Shown here one piece after another: positions 24,913-33,614 of a DNA stretch of 64,000 nt. Source of the DNA: Methylotenera_A sp040387515 (GTDB lineage: Bacteria > Pseudomonadota > Gammaproteobacteria > Burkholderiales > Methylophilaceae); the NCBI GenBank assembly GCA_040387515.1, contig JAZKDP010000022.1:1-64000 (forward strand), in the 5' to 3' direction. The notes under the pieces are model-generated. The model had not been told where the DNA came from, did no database searches, and was given only the letters and a program-made list of their open reading frames with translations. Position 1 is the first letter of the stretch. Every line of letters starts with the position of its first letter. The translations under genes and the position numbers were made by a program.

Positions 24913-26076
24913 ATGAATGAATACCTCTTTACCTCAGAATCTGTTTCTGAAGGTCACCCAGACAAACTAGCAGATCAAGTTTCAGACAGCATTTTAGATG
25001 CTATCTTAGCGCAAGATCCAACCGCACGCGTGGCCGCTGAAACTTTAGCGAATACAGGCTTAGTCGTATTAGCCGGCGAAATCACTACTACAGCCAACGT
25101 TGATTATATTAAAGTTGCGCGCGATTGCATTAAACGTATTGGTTACGACAACACAGAATATGGCATCGACTACAAAGGTTGTGCCGTATTGGTCGCCTAC
25201 GACAAGCAATCGCCAGACATCGCACAAGGTGTAGATGGCGCACAGGATGATCCACTAGACCAAGGTGCTGGTGACCAAGGTTTAATGTTTGGTTATGCGG
25301 TTGATGAAACACCACAGTTGATGCCTTTACCAATCTGGTTAAGCCACCGTTTAATGGAGCGCCAAGCGCAATTGCGTAAAGATGGTCGTTTGCCATGGTT
25401 GCGCCCAGATGCCAAAAGTCAGGTAACAGTACAGTATGTAGATGGCAAGCCCTACAAAATTGATACGGTTTTGGTGTCTACTCAACACTCGCCAGAAATT
25501 AGCCTAGAAGATATTCGTGAAGCGACGATTGAAGAAATCATCAAACCAATGTTGCCTAAAGAATTAATCAAAGGTGATATCAAGTTTTTAGTGAATCCAA
25601 CTGGTCGTTTTGTAATCGGTGGTCCACAAGGTGATTGCGGCTTAACCGGTCGTAAAATTATTGTCGATACCTACGGCGGTGCTGCGCCTCATGGCGGCGG
25701 TGCTTTCTCAGGTAAAGACCCTTCAAAAGTAGACCGTAGCGCCGCTTATGCAGGCCGTTATGTTGCAAAAAATATTGTGGCTGCTGGTTTAGCATCACGT
25801 TGTTTGGTGCAAGTCAGTTACGCGATTGGTGTCGCGCAACCAACTTCCGTGATGGTTGAAACTTACGGCACAGGCAAAGTATCTAACGAAGTGTTGACGC
25901 AATTAGTCAGAGAGCATTTTGATTTACGTCCCAAAGGCATTGTGAAAATGTTGGATTTATTGCGCCCGATCTACACTAAAACTGCTGCTTATGGTCACTT
26001 TGGCCGTGATGAGCCAGAGTTTACGTGGGAAGCGACTGATAAAGCAGCTGTATTAAAGGCTGCTGCAGGACTTTAA
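24913..26076 (+). CDS. metK: S-adenosylmethionine synthetase
   Basis: Makes SAM from methionine and ATP. The 387-residue protein shows the N-terminal ESVSEGHPDKLADQ nucleotide/metal site, GAGDQGLMFGYA near residue 115 and the GGGAFSGKDPSKVDRS phosphate loop near 255. AAGGCGC precedes the ATG. A promoter and the SAH riboswitch lie after it, so the downstream ahcY is controlled separately even though both belong to the activated-methyl cycle. No SAM-binding leader was recognised in front of metK. Confidence 0.97.
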   Translation: MNEYLFTSESVSEGHPDKLADQVSDSILDAILAQDPTARVAAETLANTGLVVLAGEITTTANVDYIKVARDCIKRIGYDNTEYGIDYKGCAVLVAYDKQSPDIAQGVDGAQDDPLDQGAGDQGLMFGYAVDETPQLMPLPIWLSHRLMERQAQLRKDGRLPWLRPDAKSQVTVQYVDGKPYKIDTVLVSTQHSPEISLEDIREATIEEIIKPMLPKELIKGDIKFLVNPTGRFVIGGPQGDCGLTGRKIIVDTYGGAAPHGGGAFSGKDPSKVDRSAAYAGRYVAKNIVAAGLASRCLVQVSYAIGVAQPTSVMVETYGTGKVSNEVLTQLVREHFDLRPKGIVKMLDLLRPIYTKTAAYGHFGRDEPEFTWEATDKAAVLKAAAGL

Positions 26077-26103
26077 TGCCAGTTTTATGAATGAAATCAT
26101 TGC

Positions 26104-26131
26104 TTTACAAAAGCAGTGGTTTCATTATAAT
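26104..26131 (+). promoter_or_regulatory. sigma-70 promoter of the ahcY leader
   Basis: TTTACA (26104-26109) and TATAAT (26126-26131) are separated by 16 bases, a good sigma-70 promoter that would start transcription around 26138, just before the SAH aptamer. The -35 end overlaps an imperfect 16-bp hairpin (26091-26125) behind metK that may act as metK's transcript end. Confidence 0.65.
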
Positions 26132-26160
26132 GGCAACCTAAATTTTAGTAGCAATTGATA

Positions 26161-26306
26161 ACCGAGGAACGTTGCGAGGTTTGTTTCATACAAATCCCAG
26201 GCTCGGTTTACAAGTTAAGTCAAAATATTGGTTAACTTGTAACGGCGTTCACCTAATTTAAACCGTGCCAGACACGGGATTTGGGTGAACAAAAACCGTT
26301 ACAGTT
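26161..26306 (+). promoter_or_regulatory. S-adenosylhomocysteine (SAH) riboswitch and expression platform
   Basis: The aptamer shows CCGAG (26162-26166) paired with CTCGG (26202-26206), the conserved CCGAGGAACGTTGCGA and CCCAGGCTCGG blocks, a variable ACAAGTTAA/TTAACTTGT hairpin (26210-26240), and the pseudoknot partner GAACG (26167-26171) for CGTTC (26246-26250). The alternative form is also visible: GTAACGG (26239-26245) with CCGTTAC (26296-26302) and GTTCACC (26247-26253) with GGTGAAC (26284-26290), enclosing a CCGTG/CACGG hairpin. The two folds share the CGTTC bases, so they exclude each other. SAH riboswitches raise AhcY when SAH builds up; here SAH would prevent the long hairpin, which looks like a terminator with a weak T-tract. 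Confidence 0.92.
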
Positions 26307-26366
26307 TTAAACTTAATCGGTTTGCTCTCAACCTCTCCCTTCTGGTCACACTTCAAGGAATTGAAC

Positions 26367-27776
26367 ATGAACACTGTGACTGACATTAAAGACTATGTGA
26401 TTGCTGATATTAATTTAGCTACATTTGGTCGTAAAGAAATCGCTATTGCTGAAACAGAAATGCCAGGTTTAATGGCTATTCGGGAAGAATACGCAATTGC
26501 ACAACCACTTAAAGGCGCACGCATCACCGGCTCGCTACACATGACCATTCAAACTGCTGTACTCATTGAAACGCTGAAAGACTTAGGCGCAGATGTACGC
26601 TGGGCATCATGCAATATTTACTCAACTCAAGACCATGCTGCGGCTGCTATTGCTGCTGGCGGCACACCAGTTTTCGCGATAAAAGGCGAAACGCTAACTG
26701 AATATTGGGATTACACGCATCGCATTTTTGAATGGACTGATGGTGGCTATTCAAACATGATTTTAGATGACGGTGGCGATGCGACTTTACTGCTACATCT
26801 TGGTACGCGTGCTGAAAAAGATTTATCAGTAATCGCTAATCCGACTTCAGAAGAAGAAATCTGCTTGTTCGATGCGATTAAAGCAAAACTAAAAACAGAC
26901 CCAGCTTGGTATTCAACACGTTTAGCACAAATCATTGGCGTGACGGAAGAAACAACTACTGGCGTGCATCGTTTGTATCAAATGCATAAAGAAGGCAAAT
27001 TGGCTTTTCCAGCAATCAATGTTAATGACTCAGTAACAAAATCGAAATTCGACAACTTGTACGGCTGCCGTGAATCATTAGTCGATGCGATTAAGCGCGC
27101 AACGGATGTGATGATTGCAGGTAAAGTAGCTGTGGTTGCTGGTTATGGCGATGTAGGTAAAGGTTCTGCACAAGCATTACGTGCCTTATCTGCCCAAGTT
27201 TGGGTGACAGAAGTTGATCCGATCTGCGCGTTACAAGCAGCGATGGAAGGTTATCGTGTCGTTACAATGGATTATGCTTGTGAGCATGGCGATATTTTTG
27301 TGACTGCCACTGGAAATTACCACGTGATTACGCATGACCACATGGCAAAAATGAAAGATCAAGCGATTGTGTGTAATATTGGTCACTTCGACAATGAAAT
27401 TGATGTTGCTTCACTTGAGAAATATGAGTGGGATGAAATTAAGCCACAAGTGGATCACGTGATTTTCCCAAATGGCAAAAAAATCATTCTATTGGCACAA
27501 GGTCGTTTGGTGAATCTAGGTTGCGGTACAGGTCATCCAAGCTATGTGATGAGCTCTAGCTTTGCCAATCAAACTATTGCGCAAATCGAGTTATTTACGC
27601 GCCAAGCGGATTATCCAGTCGGCGTTTATGTGTTGCCTAAACATTTGGATGAAAAAGTCGCTGTGCTGCAATTGAGAAAATTAAATGCGCAATTGACTAG
27701 ATTATCTGAAACGCAAGCGGCTTATATCGGCGTTTCGCAAGATGGTCCTTTTAAGCCTGATACTTACCGTTATTAA
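26367..27776 (+). CDS. ahcY: adenosylhomocysteinase
   Basis: NAD-dependent enzyme that splits S-adenosylhomocysteine into adenosine and homocysteine, removing the product that inhibits methyltransferases. The 469-residue protein has the NAD loop VAGYGDVGKGSA, the substrate region GARITGSLHMTIQTAVLIETL and the closing C-terminus HLDEKVA...PDTYRY. The ATG at 26367 was chosen for its AAGGAA six bases upstream; an in-frame codon at 26322 would run into the leader. It is controlled by the SAH riboswitch and followed at 32 bases by a small membrane protein and metF. Confidence 0.97.
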   Translation: MNTVTDIKDYVIADINLATFGRKEIAIAETEMPGLMAIREEYAIAQPLKGARITGSLHMTIQTAVLIETLKDLGADVRWASCNIYSTQDHAAAAIAAGGTPVFAIKGETLTEYWDYTHRIFEWTDGGYSNMILDDGGDATLLLHLGTRAEKDLSVIANPTSEEEICLFDAIKAKLKTDPAWYSTRLAQIIGVTEETTTGVHRLYQMHKEGKLAFPAINVNDSVTKSKFDNLYGCRESLVDAIKRATDVMIAGKVAVVAGYGDVGKGSAQALRALSAQVWVTEVDPICALQAAMEGYRVVTMDYACEHGDIFVTATGNYHVITHDHMAKMKDQAIVCNIGHFDNEIDVASLEKYEWDEIKPQVDHVIFPNGKKIILLAQGRLVNLGCGTGHPSYVMSSSFANQTIAQIELFTRQADYPVGVYVLPKHLDEKVAVLQLRKLNAQLTRLSETQAAYIGVSQDGPFKPDTYRY

Positions 27777-27808
27777 GCTTTAATTATTTTAGAAAAGGAA
27801 GCAGGCAC

Positions 27809-28153
27809 ATGAAATTACTGATTGGATGGTTGTTAAATGCTTTGGCTTTATTGGCTGTTGCATACTTTGTACCGGGTATTCATGTATCTAGCTTTATGTA
27901 TGCTGTAATTGCTGCAGCGGTCATTGGCCTAGCCAATATATTGATTAAACCCATTTTATTAATACTCACATTACCAGTCACTATTCTCACGCTGGGTTTA
28001 TTTATTTTCGTGATTAATGGCTTGATGTTTTGGCTTGCAGGTTATTTTTTACAAGGCTTTGATGTAAAAACAATTACTGCCGGCATTATCGGTGCGATTG
28101 TTTACAGTATTATTTCGTGGATTTTAAGTGCTATTGTGGTCGATAAAAAATAA
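27809..28153 (+). CDS. phage-holin-4 (superfamily IV) small membrane protein
   Basis: A 114-residue protein with four hydrophobic segments, conserved start MKLLIGWLLNALALLAVAYF, and the motif AAVIGLANILIKPILLILTLPVTILTLGLFIFVING spread over residues 31-66 (key pattern G-LAN--IKPIL--LTLPVT). It belongs to the Phage_holin_4_2 family, which is widespread in chromosomes and of unknown function. It sits between ahcY and metF, an arrangement I recall from other Betaproteobacteria, so it is unlikely to be phage derived. A link to the SAM cycle is only positional. Confidence 0.85.
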   Translation: MKLLIGWLLNALALLAVAYFVPGIHVSSFMYAVIAAAVIGLANILIKPILLILTLPVTILTLGLFIFVINGLMFWLAGYFLQGFDVKTITAGIIGAIVYSIISWILSAIVVDKK

Positions 28154-28169
28154 TAAAGATAATGTAAAA

Positions 28170-29009
28170 ATGAAACAAAATATCCCATTAAGTTTTGAGT
28201 TTTTTCCGCCAAAAACGGCGGAGGGCATTGCTAATTTGCGCGAAACACGCACGCAACTTTCCAAATTTAACCCTGAGTTCTTCTCAGTCACCTTTGGTGC
28301 AGGCGGCTCTACGACTGATCGTACCAAAGAAACGGTGTTTGAGATTCAAGCAGATGGCTACCAAGCGGCGCCGCATATTTCTTGCATCTCATCCAGCAAA
28401 GATGAAATTCGCGCATTACTCTCCGCTTACAAAGCCAAAGGTATTAAACGTTTAGTCACCCTGCGCGGCGATGTGCCATCTGGGGAAGTGAGCGTGGGTG
28501 ATTTTAAATATGCCAATGAACTAGTGAATTTTATCCGGCAAGAAACTGGCGATTGGTTTCACGTAGAAGTTGCTGCTTACCCAGAGTTTCATCCAGAAGC
28601 CTTATCTGCCGCGAAAGACATGGTCAACTTTAAACGTAAAGTAGACGCTGGTGCAGACTCTGCCATCACCCAGTATTTTTACAATGCGGATGCTTATTTT
28701 AGATTTGTCGAAAGTTGTGATGCAGATGGCATTACGATACCGATTGTGCCAGGTATTATGCCGATTTATAACTACACGCAATTAGCACGATTTTCGGGTA
28801 TTTGTGGTGCAGAAATTCCACGTTGGTTGCGTCTACGTTTAGAGGCTTATGCAGATGATATGCCATCTTTGCGGGCGCTGGGTATTGATGTGGTAAGTGA
28901 GTTGTGTGAAACTTTACTGAGTTGGGGCGTGCCGAGCTTACATTTTTACACCCTTAATCAGGCAGGTGTCATATCTAAAATCATTGATAATTTGAACCAT
29001 AGAACCTAG
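28170..29009 (+). CDS. metF: 5,10-methylenetetrahydrofolate reductase
   Basis: FAD enzyme that reduces methylene-THF to methyl-THF, the methyl source for methionine synthase. The 279-residue protein starts MKQNIPLSFEFFPPKTAEG and includes TFGAGGSTTD and SAITQYFYNADAYFRFVE, typical for MetF. The ATG at 28170 puts the family's SFEFFPPK at residue 8; an in-frame codon at 28128 inside the preceding gene is less likely. It is the third gene of the ahcY operon. Confidence 0.95.
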   Translation: MKQNIPLSFEFFPPKTAEGIANLRETRTQLSKFNPEFFSVTFGAGGSTTDRTKETVFEIQADGYQAAPHISCISSSKDEIRALLSAYKAKGIKRLVTLRGDVPSGEVSVGDFKYANELVNFIRQETGDWFHVEVAAYPEFHPEALSAAKDMVNFKRKVDAGADSAITQYFYNADAYFRFVESCDADGITIPIVPGIMPIYNYTQLARFSGICGAEIPRWLRLRLEAYADDMPSLRALGIDVVSELCETLLSWGVPSLHFYTLNQAGVISKIIDNLNHRT

Positions 29010-29101
29010 ATAACAAGGCTTCAGAGTAAACGCCTTAATTTAAAAGCTCCGGTTTAAAAGAGCTGAATCAAAGACGCACATCAATATTAGCAAACAGAAA
29101 T

Positions 29102-29138
29102 TTGGCAAGCTGAATGTCTTAAACGTCCAACTTGCCAA
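29102..29138. terminator. weak hairpin between convergent metF and smg
   Basis: TTGGCAAG and CTTGCCAA pair across a 21-base loop. The stem is complete but the loop is large and there is only a short T/A tail; a terminator is the likeliest role in this 153-base convergent gap. Confidence 0.4.
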
Positions 29139-29162
29139 TTATTTGATGCTAAAACTAATCAG

Positions 29163-29621
29163 TTAGTGAACAGCCAAGCCGCGCGGGTTAAACAACGCAT
29201 CTTCTACAAATAAATAATCTTTTTCACGGCCTTCGTTCCACAGCGCAATCATCGAAATCCAACGTATCTCTTCTACAGTAATCACTTGTTGTTTAAGCGC
29301 CATTGCTCTATCCACAATCAAATCGCGCTCCATATCGTTAATCACATTCGCCTGCTGTAAAAACAAAATAAACCCGATACTTTCAGTATTGATTTTCTTT
29401 AATTCCATATCGGAAAACACACGCATACCAGAGTGTTTATGAGAATAATGAGGTGCAGGCTCTGTTAATCTTGATTTCATTTCCGCATACCAATCAAACG
29501 CGCCAGTAATATCAGACGAGTCAAATCCAGCAGCTGAAAGCTCCTGCTCCATCACGTCACTATCCAGCGTTGCATGATGCGAAAAATAATTTTCAAACAT
29601 GAACACTAACACTTCAAACAT
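29163..29621 (-). CDS. smg: Smg family protein (DUF494)
   Basis: A 152-residue protein of the Smg/DUF494 family, found beside dprA and def in many Proteobacteria; function is unknown. Seen are MFEVLVFMFENYF at the start, DMELKKINTESIGFILFLQQANVIND in the centre (about residues 72-97; key residues LKKINTES--FL) and TVEEIRWISMIALWNEGRE near the end. GGAG precedes the ATG. It is 43 bases from dprA on the same strand. Confidence 0.9.
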   Translation of the reverse strand: MFEVLVFMFENYFSHHATLDSDVMEQELSAAGFDSSDITGAFDWYAEMKSRLTEPAPHYSHKHSGMRVFSDMELKKINTESIGFILFLQQANVINDMERDLIVDRAMALKQQVITVEEIRWISMIALWNEGREKDYLFVEDALFNPRGLAVH

Positions 29622-29664
29622 AGCATCTCCTCGCTATCAATTTGGAATCTACTTATTGCTGGCA

Positions 29665-30774
29665 TTACATTAATCGTTGATACTTGCCGCCGCTCAAGGT
29701 CGTTACTTTGCCTTCTAGCTCCATTACCATAAGCATGGCTGAAAGCGTCTCTGTCGTCAATCCAGAAACGGTTAATATAGTTTCAAAATCAATGGCATCA
29801 AAACCCATACAAGCCAGAACTGCATTGGGTTCTGATGCATTCACCCCTGTTTCTGCCGTTAGCCCTAATGGGCTAATACTTGGCAGTAAATTTTTCAGTT
29901 CTTCTACAATATCTTCGGTATTTTCAACTAACTTTGCACCATGCTTAATCAATTGATGACAACCTTTTGCAACAGGGGAATGAATGGAACCAGGTATGGC
30001 GAATACTTCACGCCCTTGTTCTGTGGCCATGCGTGCAGTAATCAAAGATCCACTATCCACATTAGCCTCTACAACCAAACAACCCAAACTTAAACCGCTG
30101 ATAATGCGGTTTCTGCGTGGAAAATTTTGTGCTTTTGATGGCGTGCCTAAGGGAAACTCTGAGAGAATTAAACCACGCTCAGCAATTTTATGCGCCAAAT
30201 CGCGATGCCTGGCGGGATATACGATATCCAAGCCTGTACCAACCACTGCAATCGTAGCGCCATTGGCTTTTATCGCACCACGATGCGCCGCGGCATCAAT
30301 CCCCAACGCCATGCCACTCACCACACATAATCCGTAACTACAGAGGTTAGCGGCAAAATCTTCTGCATTTTTTTCACCCTGCGGCGTACTGTTTCGGCTA
30401 CCCACTATCGCAATAGACGGATGATTTAACCAGCGCAAATCACCAATCGCATACAATAATACTGGCGGATTGCTAATTTCCAGTAAACTTTTCGGATAAG
30501 AGTCATCAGCCAGCGTAACAATATGTGTATTGTCCTTCTGTAACCAATCAAGGGTAGGTTGAATCAGTTCGGCATTGACGCCGCTTAAGATTTTTTGTGC
30601 GACACTATCATCAACCACTTCACGTAGCTGATGACTTTTAGCACTAAAAATCGCTTCGGGTGAACCAAATTTCGCTAATAACTGGCAGATACCTGCATTA
30701 CCTAAGCCAGTGATAAAATTGAGTGAAATCCAAAGCGCAACATCACTTTCTTCAATGTTGGCCTTGGTTAACAT
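29665..30774 (-). CDS. dprA: DNA-processing protein DprA
   Basis: Binds incoming single-stranded DNA in natural transformation and loads RecA. The Rossmann-like core is clear: IAIVGSRNSTPQGEKNAEDFA, VVSGMALGIDAAAHRGAI, GTGLDIVYPARHRDLA and RNRIISGLS. A C-terminal winged-helix domain (MGFDAIDFETILTVSGLTTETLSAML) follows. Length of 369 residues is typical. Linked to smg downstream and the LysM protein upstream. Its presence does not prove competence, since DprA is widely kept. Confidence 0.94.
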   Translation of the reverse strand: MLTKANIEESDVALWISLNFITGLGNAGICQLLAKFGSPEAIFSAKSHQLREVVDDSVAQKILSGVNAELIQPTLDWLQKDNTHIVTLADDSYPKSLLEISNPPVLLYAIGDLRWLNHPSIAIVGSRNSTPQGEKNAEDFAANLCSYGLCVVSGMALGIDAAAHRGAIKANGATIAVVGTGLDIVYPARHRDLAHKIAERGLILSEFPLGTPSKAQNFPRRNRIISGLSLGCLVVEANVDSGSLITARMATEQGREVFAIPGSIHSPVAKGCHQLIKHGAKLVENTEDIVEELKNLLPSISPLGLTAETGVNASEPNAVLACMGFDAIDFETILTVSGLTTETLSAMLMVMELEGKVTTLSGGKYQRLM

Positions 30775-30794
30775 GACTTAATTAGTCGACACTC

Positions 30795-31862
30795 TTAAGG
30801 CGTATGGACAGAGTCTGCTGTGTAAACCGCATCTGTTGTGTTCATGATGAGACCATAAGACACTCGATCAAATGTTCTAAAAATCATCATTAAGCCGACA
30901 CGCTCATCTGGCAGCTTAATTTGGCCTGGTTGCAAAGCTGGTTTGGTTTGAGAAGATACTTTTTCAGCATCTGATTTTTTATATTCCGAATCTTTAATAA
31001 CTCGTCCATAACGGCTAATGGCCAAAACATGGCCTTCTTCTAAGCCATCATTTTTTCCACGATTAATCGAAACAACTGTATTGGGGCCACCTTCAGCCAC
31101 GCCGCCATAAATACGCATGATACGTCCTGCAATTTGTGACTCTGGCGCATGCGGCACAAAGCTACTCTTAAATTCGTCGGGAGAAATAACTAGACGGTCT
31201 TTAGTGAAAATCTCTTCTTTAGCTCGCACAATATCGCCTGTGGCTGGCTCACCAAACCGTGCAATATCCACATCACCCAAATAAATCGCTTCTGTGCCCA
31301 GCATTTCATTTGTGTCAGGGTCTCTCAGCACTTCACCAGGGCGGTAAATATTCCAGTGCACACCTTCACCTTCGTTAATATTATTAACATAAACTCGGGT
31401 ACCAGGGCTTAAAATCACCCTATTATCTTGCCCAGCAATAATACGCGGTGCGGTGTCCAATTTGCCATTTTCAATGAGTAAAGGCTGGCTTAAAAACGGA
31501 CCAATAACGTTTGGCGCAATCGTAAAAATAGCTTCTTTTTCTAACGCTTCTTCACGTATGCCCGGCTGCAATGTCACAGTCTCTCGCAGTAACTTCAGTT
31601 GCGGCGAACCACTACTTGTATCTAGCACCACTACATCGCCAGGATAAATCAAATGAGGATTTTTGATCTGTTCGCGATTCATGCGCCAGACTTTTGGCCA
31701 CTGCCAAGGATCTTTTAAGAATTGACCTGAAATACCCCACAATGTGTCGCCTTTTACTACCACGTGGCGCTCAGGATGGTTTTTTTGTAGCTGAATTTCA
31801 TCAGCAATTACATTCAAGCTTAAGCAAGCAAGCACAAGCAGCGTTATAATGCGTTTATTCAT
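30795..31862 (-). CDS. exported LysM-domain protein
   Basis: A 355-residue secreted protein with a signal peptide (MNKRIITLLVLACLSLNVIA, cleavage near residue 20) and one LysM domain at about 32-85 (VVKGDTLWGISGQFLKDPWQWPKVW and HLIYPGDVVVLD), which should bind peptidoglycan. The rest is the conserved region found in LysM proteins next to dprA in Betaproteobacteria; its role is unknown. The ATG at 31862 was chosen because GAGG is eight bases upstream and because it opens directly into the signal. It is divergent from def. Confidence 0.88.
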   Translation of the reverse strand: MNKRIITLLVLACLSLNVIADEIQLQKNHPERHVVVKGDTLWGISGQFLKDPWQWPKVWRMNREQIKNPHLIYPGDVVVLDTSSGSPQLKLLRETVTLQPGIREEALEKEAIFTIAPNVIGPFLSQPLLIENGKLDTAPRIIAGQDNRVILSPGTRVYVNNINEGEGVHWNIYRPGEVLRDPDTNEMLGTEAIYLGDVDIARFGEPATGDIVRAKEEIFTKDRLVISPDEFKSSFVPHAPESQIAGRIMRIYGGVAEGGPNTVVSINRGKNDGLEEGHVLAISRYGRVIKDSEYKKSDAEKVSSQTKPALQPGQIKLPDERVGLMMIFRTFDRVSYGLIMNTTDAVYTADSVHTP

Positions 31863-32027
31863 TGCATGACCTCGGTCAAGATAGCGGCTAAAAATAAGGA
31901 ATTGCATCCGCGAAATTGCATTAAATTTATCACGTAATTCATTCAACAATCAAGCTTTTTTGCAAAAATGAAACTTTTTACAAAACAGGCTGTTGATATA
32001 AGGCAACACTTTTAATATTTAACGATT

Positions 32028-32528
32028 ATGGCACTACTAAATATACTTAATTACCCAGACCCGCGCTTGCATACGATGGCTAAACCAATCAAAGAAGTGA
32101 ATGCGAAAGTTCGCCTGTTAATTGACGACATGGCAGACACGATGTACGACGCACCAGGTATCGGCTTGGCGGCGACTCAGGTTAACCAACACATTCAACT
32201 CATTGTGATTGACACCAGCAAGGAACAAAACCAGCTGCAAGTGTTTATTAACCCTAAAATTGTGGCGAAAAGCGGCTTGCAGGATTATGAAGAGGGCTGT
32301 TTATCAGTACCGGGCGTTTATGAAAGCGTCACCCGTGCCGAAAAAATCACAGTGGAAGCGCTAGATAAACAAGGAAAACCCTTTAAATTAGAGGCTGAAG
32401 GCTTATTAAGTGTGTGCATTCAACATGAAATGGACCATCTGCTGGGTAAAGTATTTGTAGAATACTTATCACCTTTAAAACGCAATCGCATTAAAACCAA
32501 AATGGTTAAATTGCTACGCGATAGATAG
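32028..32528 (+). CDS. def: peptide deformylase
   Basis: Removes the formyl group from the N-terminal Met of new proteins. All three metal-site motifs are present in the 166-residue protein: GIGLAATQVN, EGCLSVPGV (Cys ligand) and QHEMDHLLG (two His ligands and catalytic Glu). It is followed after 15 bases by fmt, whose product adds the formyl group, the classical def-fmt pair. Confidence 0.96.
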   Translation: MALLNILNYPDPRLHTMAKPIKEVNAKVRLLIDDMADTMYDAPGIGLAATQVNQHIQLIVIDTSKEQNQLQVFINPKIVAKSGLQDYEEGCLSVPGVYESVTRAEKITVEALDKQGKPFKLEAEGLLSVCIQHEMDHLLGKVFVEYLSPLKRNRIKTKMVKLLRDR

Positions 32529-32543
32529 CGCTTTAAAAATCCT

Positions 32544-33476
32544 ATGAAAATTATTTTTGCCGGCACACCTGAGTTCGCAGTGCCCGCTCTCGCGGCTTTA
32601 ATTGATGCTGGCCATGAAATTGTCATGGTGCTCACTCAGCCAGACCGCCCCGCCGGACGTGGTATGCAACTTAAAGCCAGCCCTGTGAAGCAGTTAGCGT
32701 TAAACCATAATCTGGCTATTTTCCAGCCGGTGTCGCTCAAACCGATTGAGGTGCAAGCGCAAATTGCTGCAACGCAAGCTGACGTCATGATAGTTGCCGC
32801 CTACGGCTTGATTATTCCCACCACTGTTTTGCAAATGCCCAAGTTTGGTTGCTACAACATACATGCATCACTTTTACCACGCTGGCGCGGTGCCGCACCG
32901 ATTCATCGCGCATTATTGGCTGGTGATACAGAAACTGGCGTCACAATCATGGAAGTGGTACCAGCCTTAGATGCAGGCGCGATGGTAAGCAAAGGCGCAG
33001 TGCCGATTACGGATAACGACACCACACAAAGTTTACATGACAAACTCGCGACAATTGGTGCTGAGCTAATGCTGCAAGCCATGCAGAACTTGACTAAAAA
33101 TGGCGTATTAACTAGCTCCATTCAGGACGAAAGCTTAGTCACATACGCACATAAGTTAGAGAAAACTGAGTCTGCAATCGATTGGAATAAAAGCGCAACT
33201 GAAATTTCACGTCAAATACGTGGCTTTAACCCTTTCCCTGTTGCTACTGCACAATTTAGAAATGAGACTTGTCGCCTTTGGTTTGCAAAAGCAACCTCCC
33301 ACAACATTAATAAAAATAGCACTGGCGAAATAATTGGCTTAGAAGGTGGAATCAACGTCTGTTGTGGCAATGATATTTTGCAAATTACAGAGTTACAAAT
33401 GCCAGGTGGAAAGCGCCAGAGCGCACAGCAATTTGCACAAGGTCAGCATCTAAAAATTGGCGAATTCTTTAGCTAG
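32544..33476 (+). CDS. fmt: methionyl-tRNA formyltransferase
   Basis: Formylates initiator Met-tRNA using 10-formyl-THF. The 310-residue protein has IIFAGTPEFAVPALAAL, the folate-site ASLLPRWRGAAPIHRAL with the catalytic His/Asp region, and a C-terminal OB-like tRNA-binding domain. It is co-oriented with def and htpX. Confidence 0.96.
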   Translation: MKIIFAGTPEFAVPALAALIDAGHEIVMVLTQPDRPAGRGMQLKASPVKQLALNHNLAIFQPVSLKPIEVQAQIAATQADVMIVAAYGLIIPTTVLQMPKFGCYNIHASLLPRWRGAAPIHRALLAGDTETGVTIMEVVPALDAGAMVSKGAVPITDNDTTQSLHDKLATIGAELMLQAMQNLTKNGVLTSSIQDESLVTYAHKLEKTESAIDWNKSATEISRQIRGFNPFPVATAQFRNETCRLWFAKATSHNINKNSTGEIIGLEGGINVCCGNDILQITELQMPGGKRQSAQQFAQGQHLKIGEFFS

Positions 33477-33614
33477 TCATCAACGCAATATTTATAGCTA
33501 AATTGAAGCATGCCGCTTGAACTTAAAGCAAGTCGGTAGCATATTAGCTGTAATAATTAAATCGTAATCTACATACAATATTTAAAATGCATTTGTAATC
33601 GTTAGGAGATTCAT

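Noticed and set aside
27809..28153. Holin-family gene as a prophage remnant
   Set aside because: Single gene inside the ahcY-metF operon with no other phage genes; the family is mostly chromosomal.
33477..33614. Heat-shock (sigma-32) promoter for htpX
   Set aside because: A CTTGAA is present but no convincing CCCCAT-type -10 follows at the right distance.
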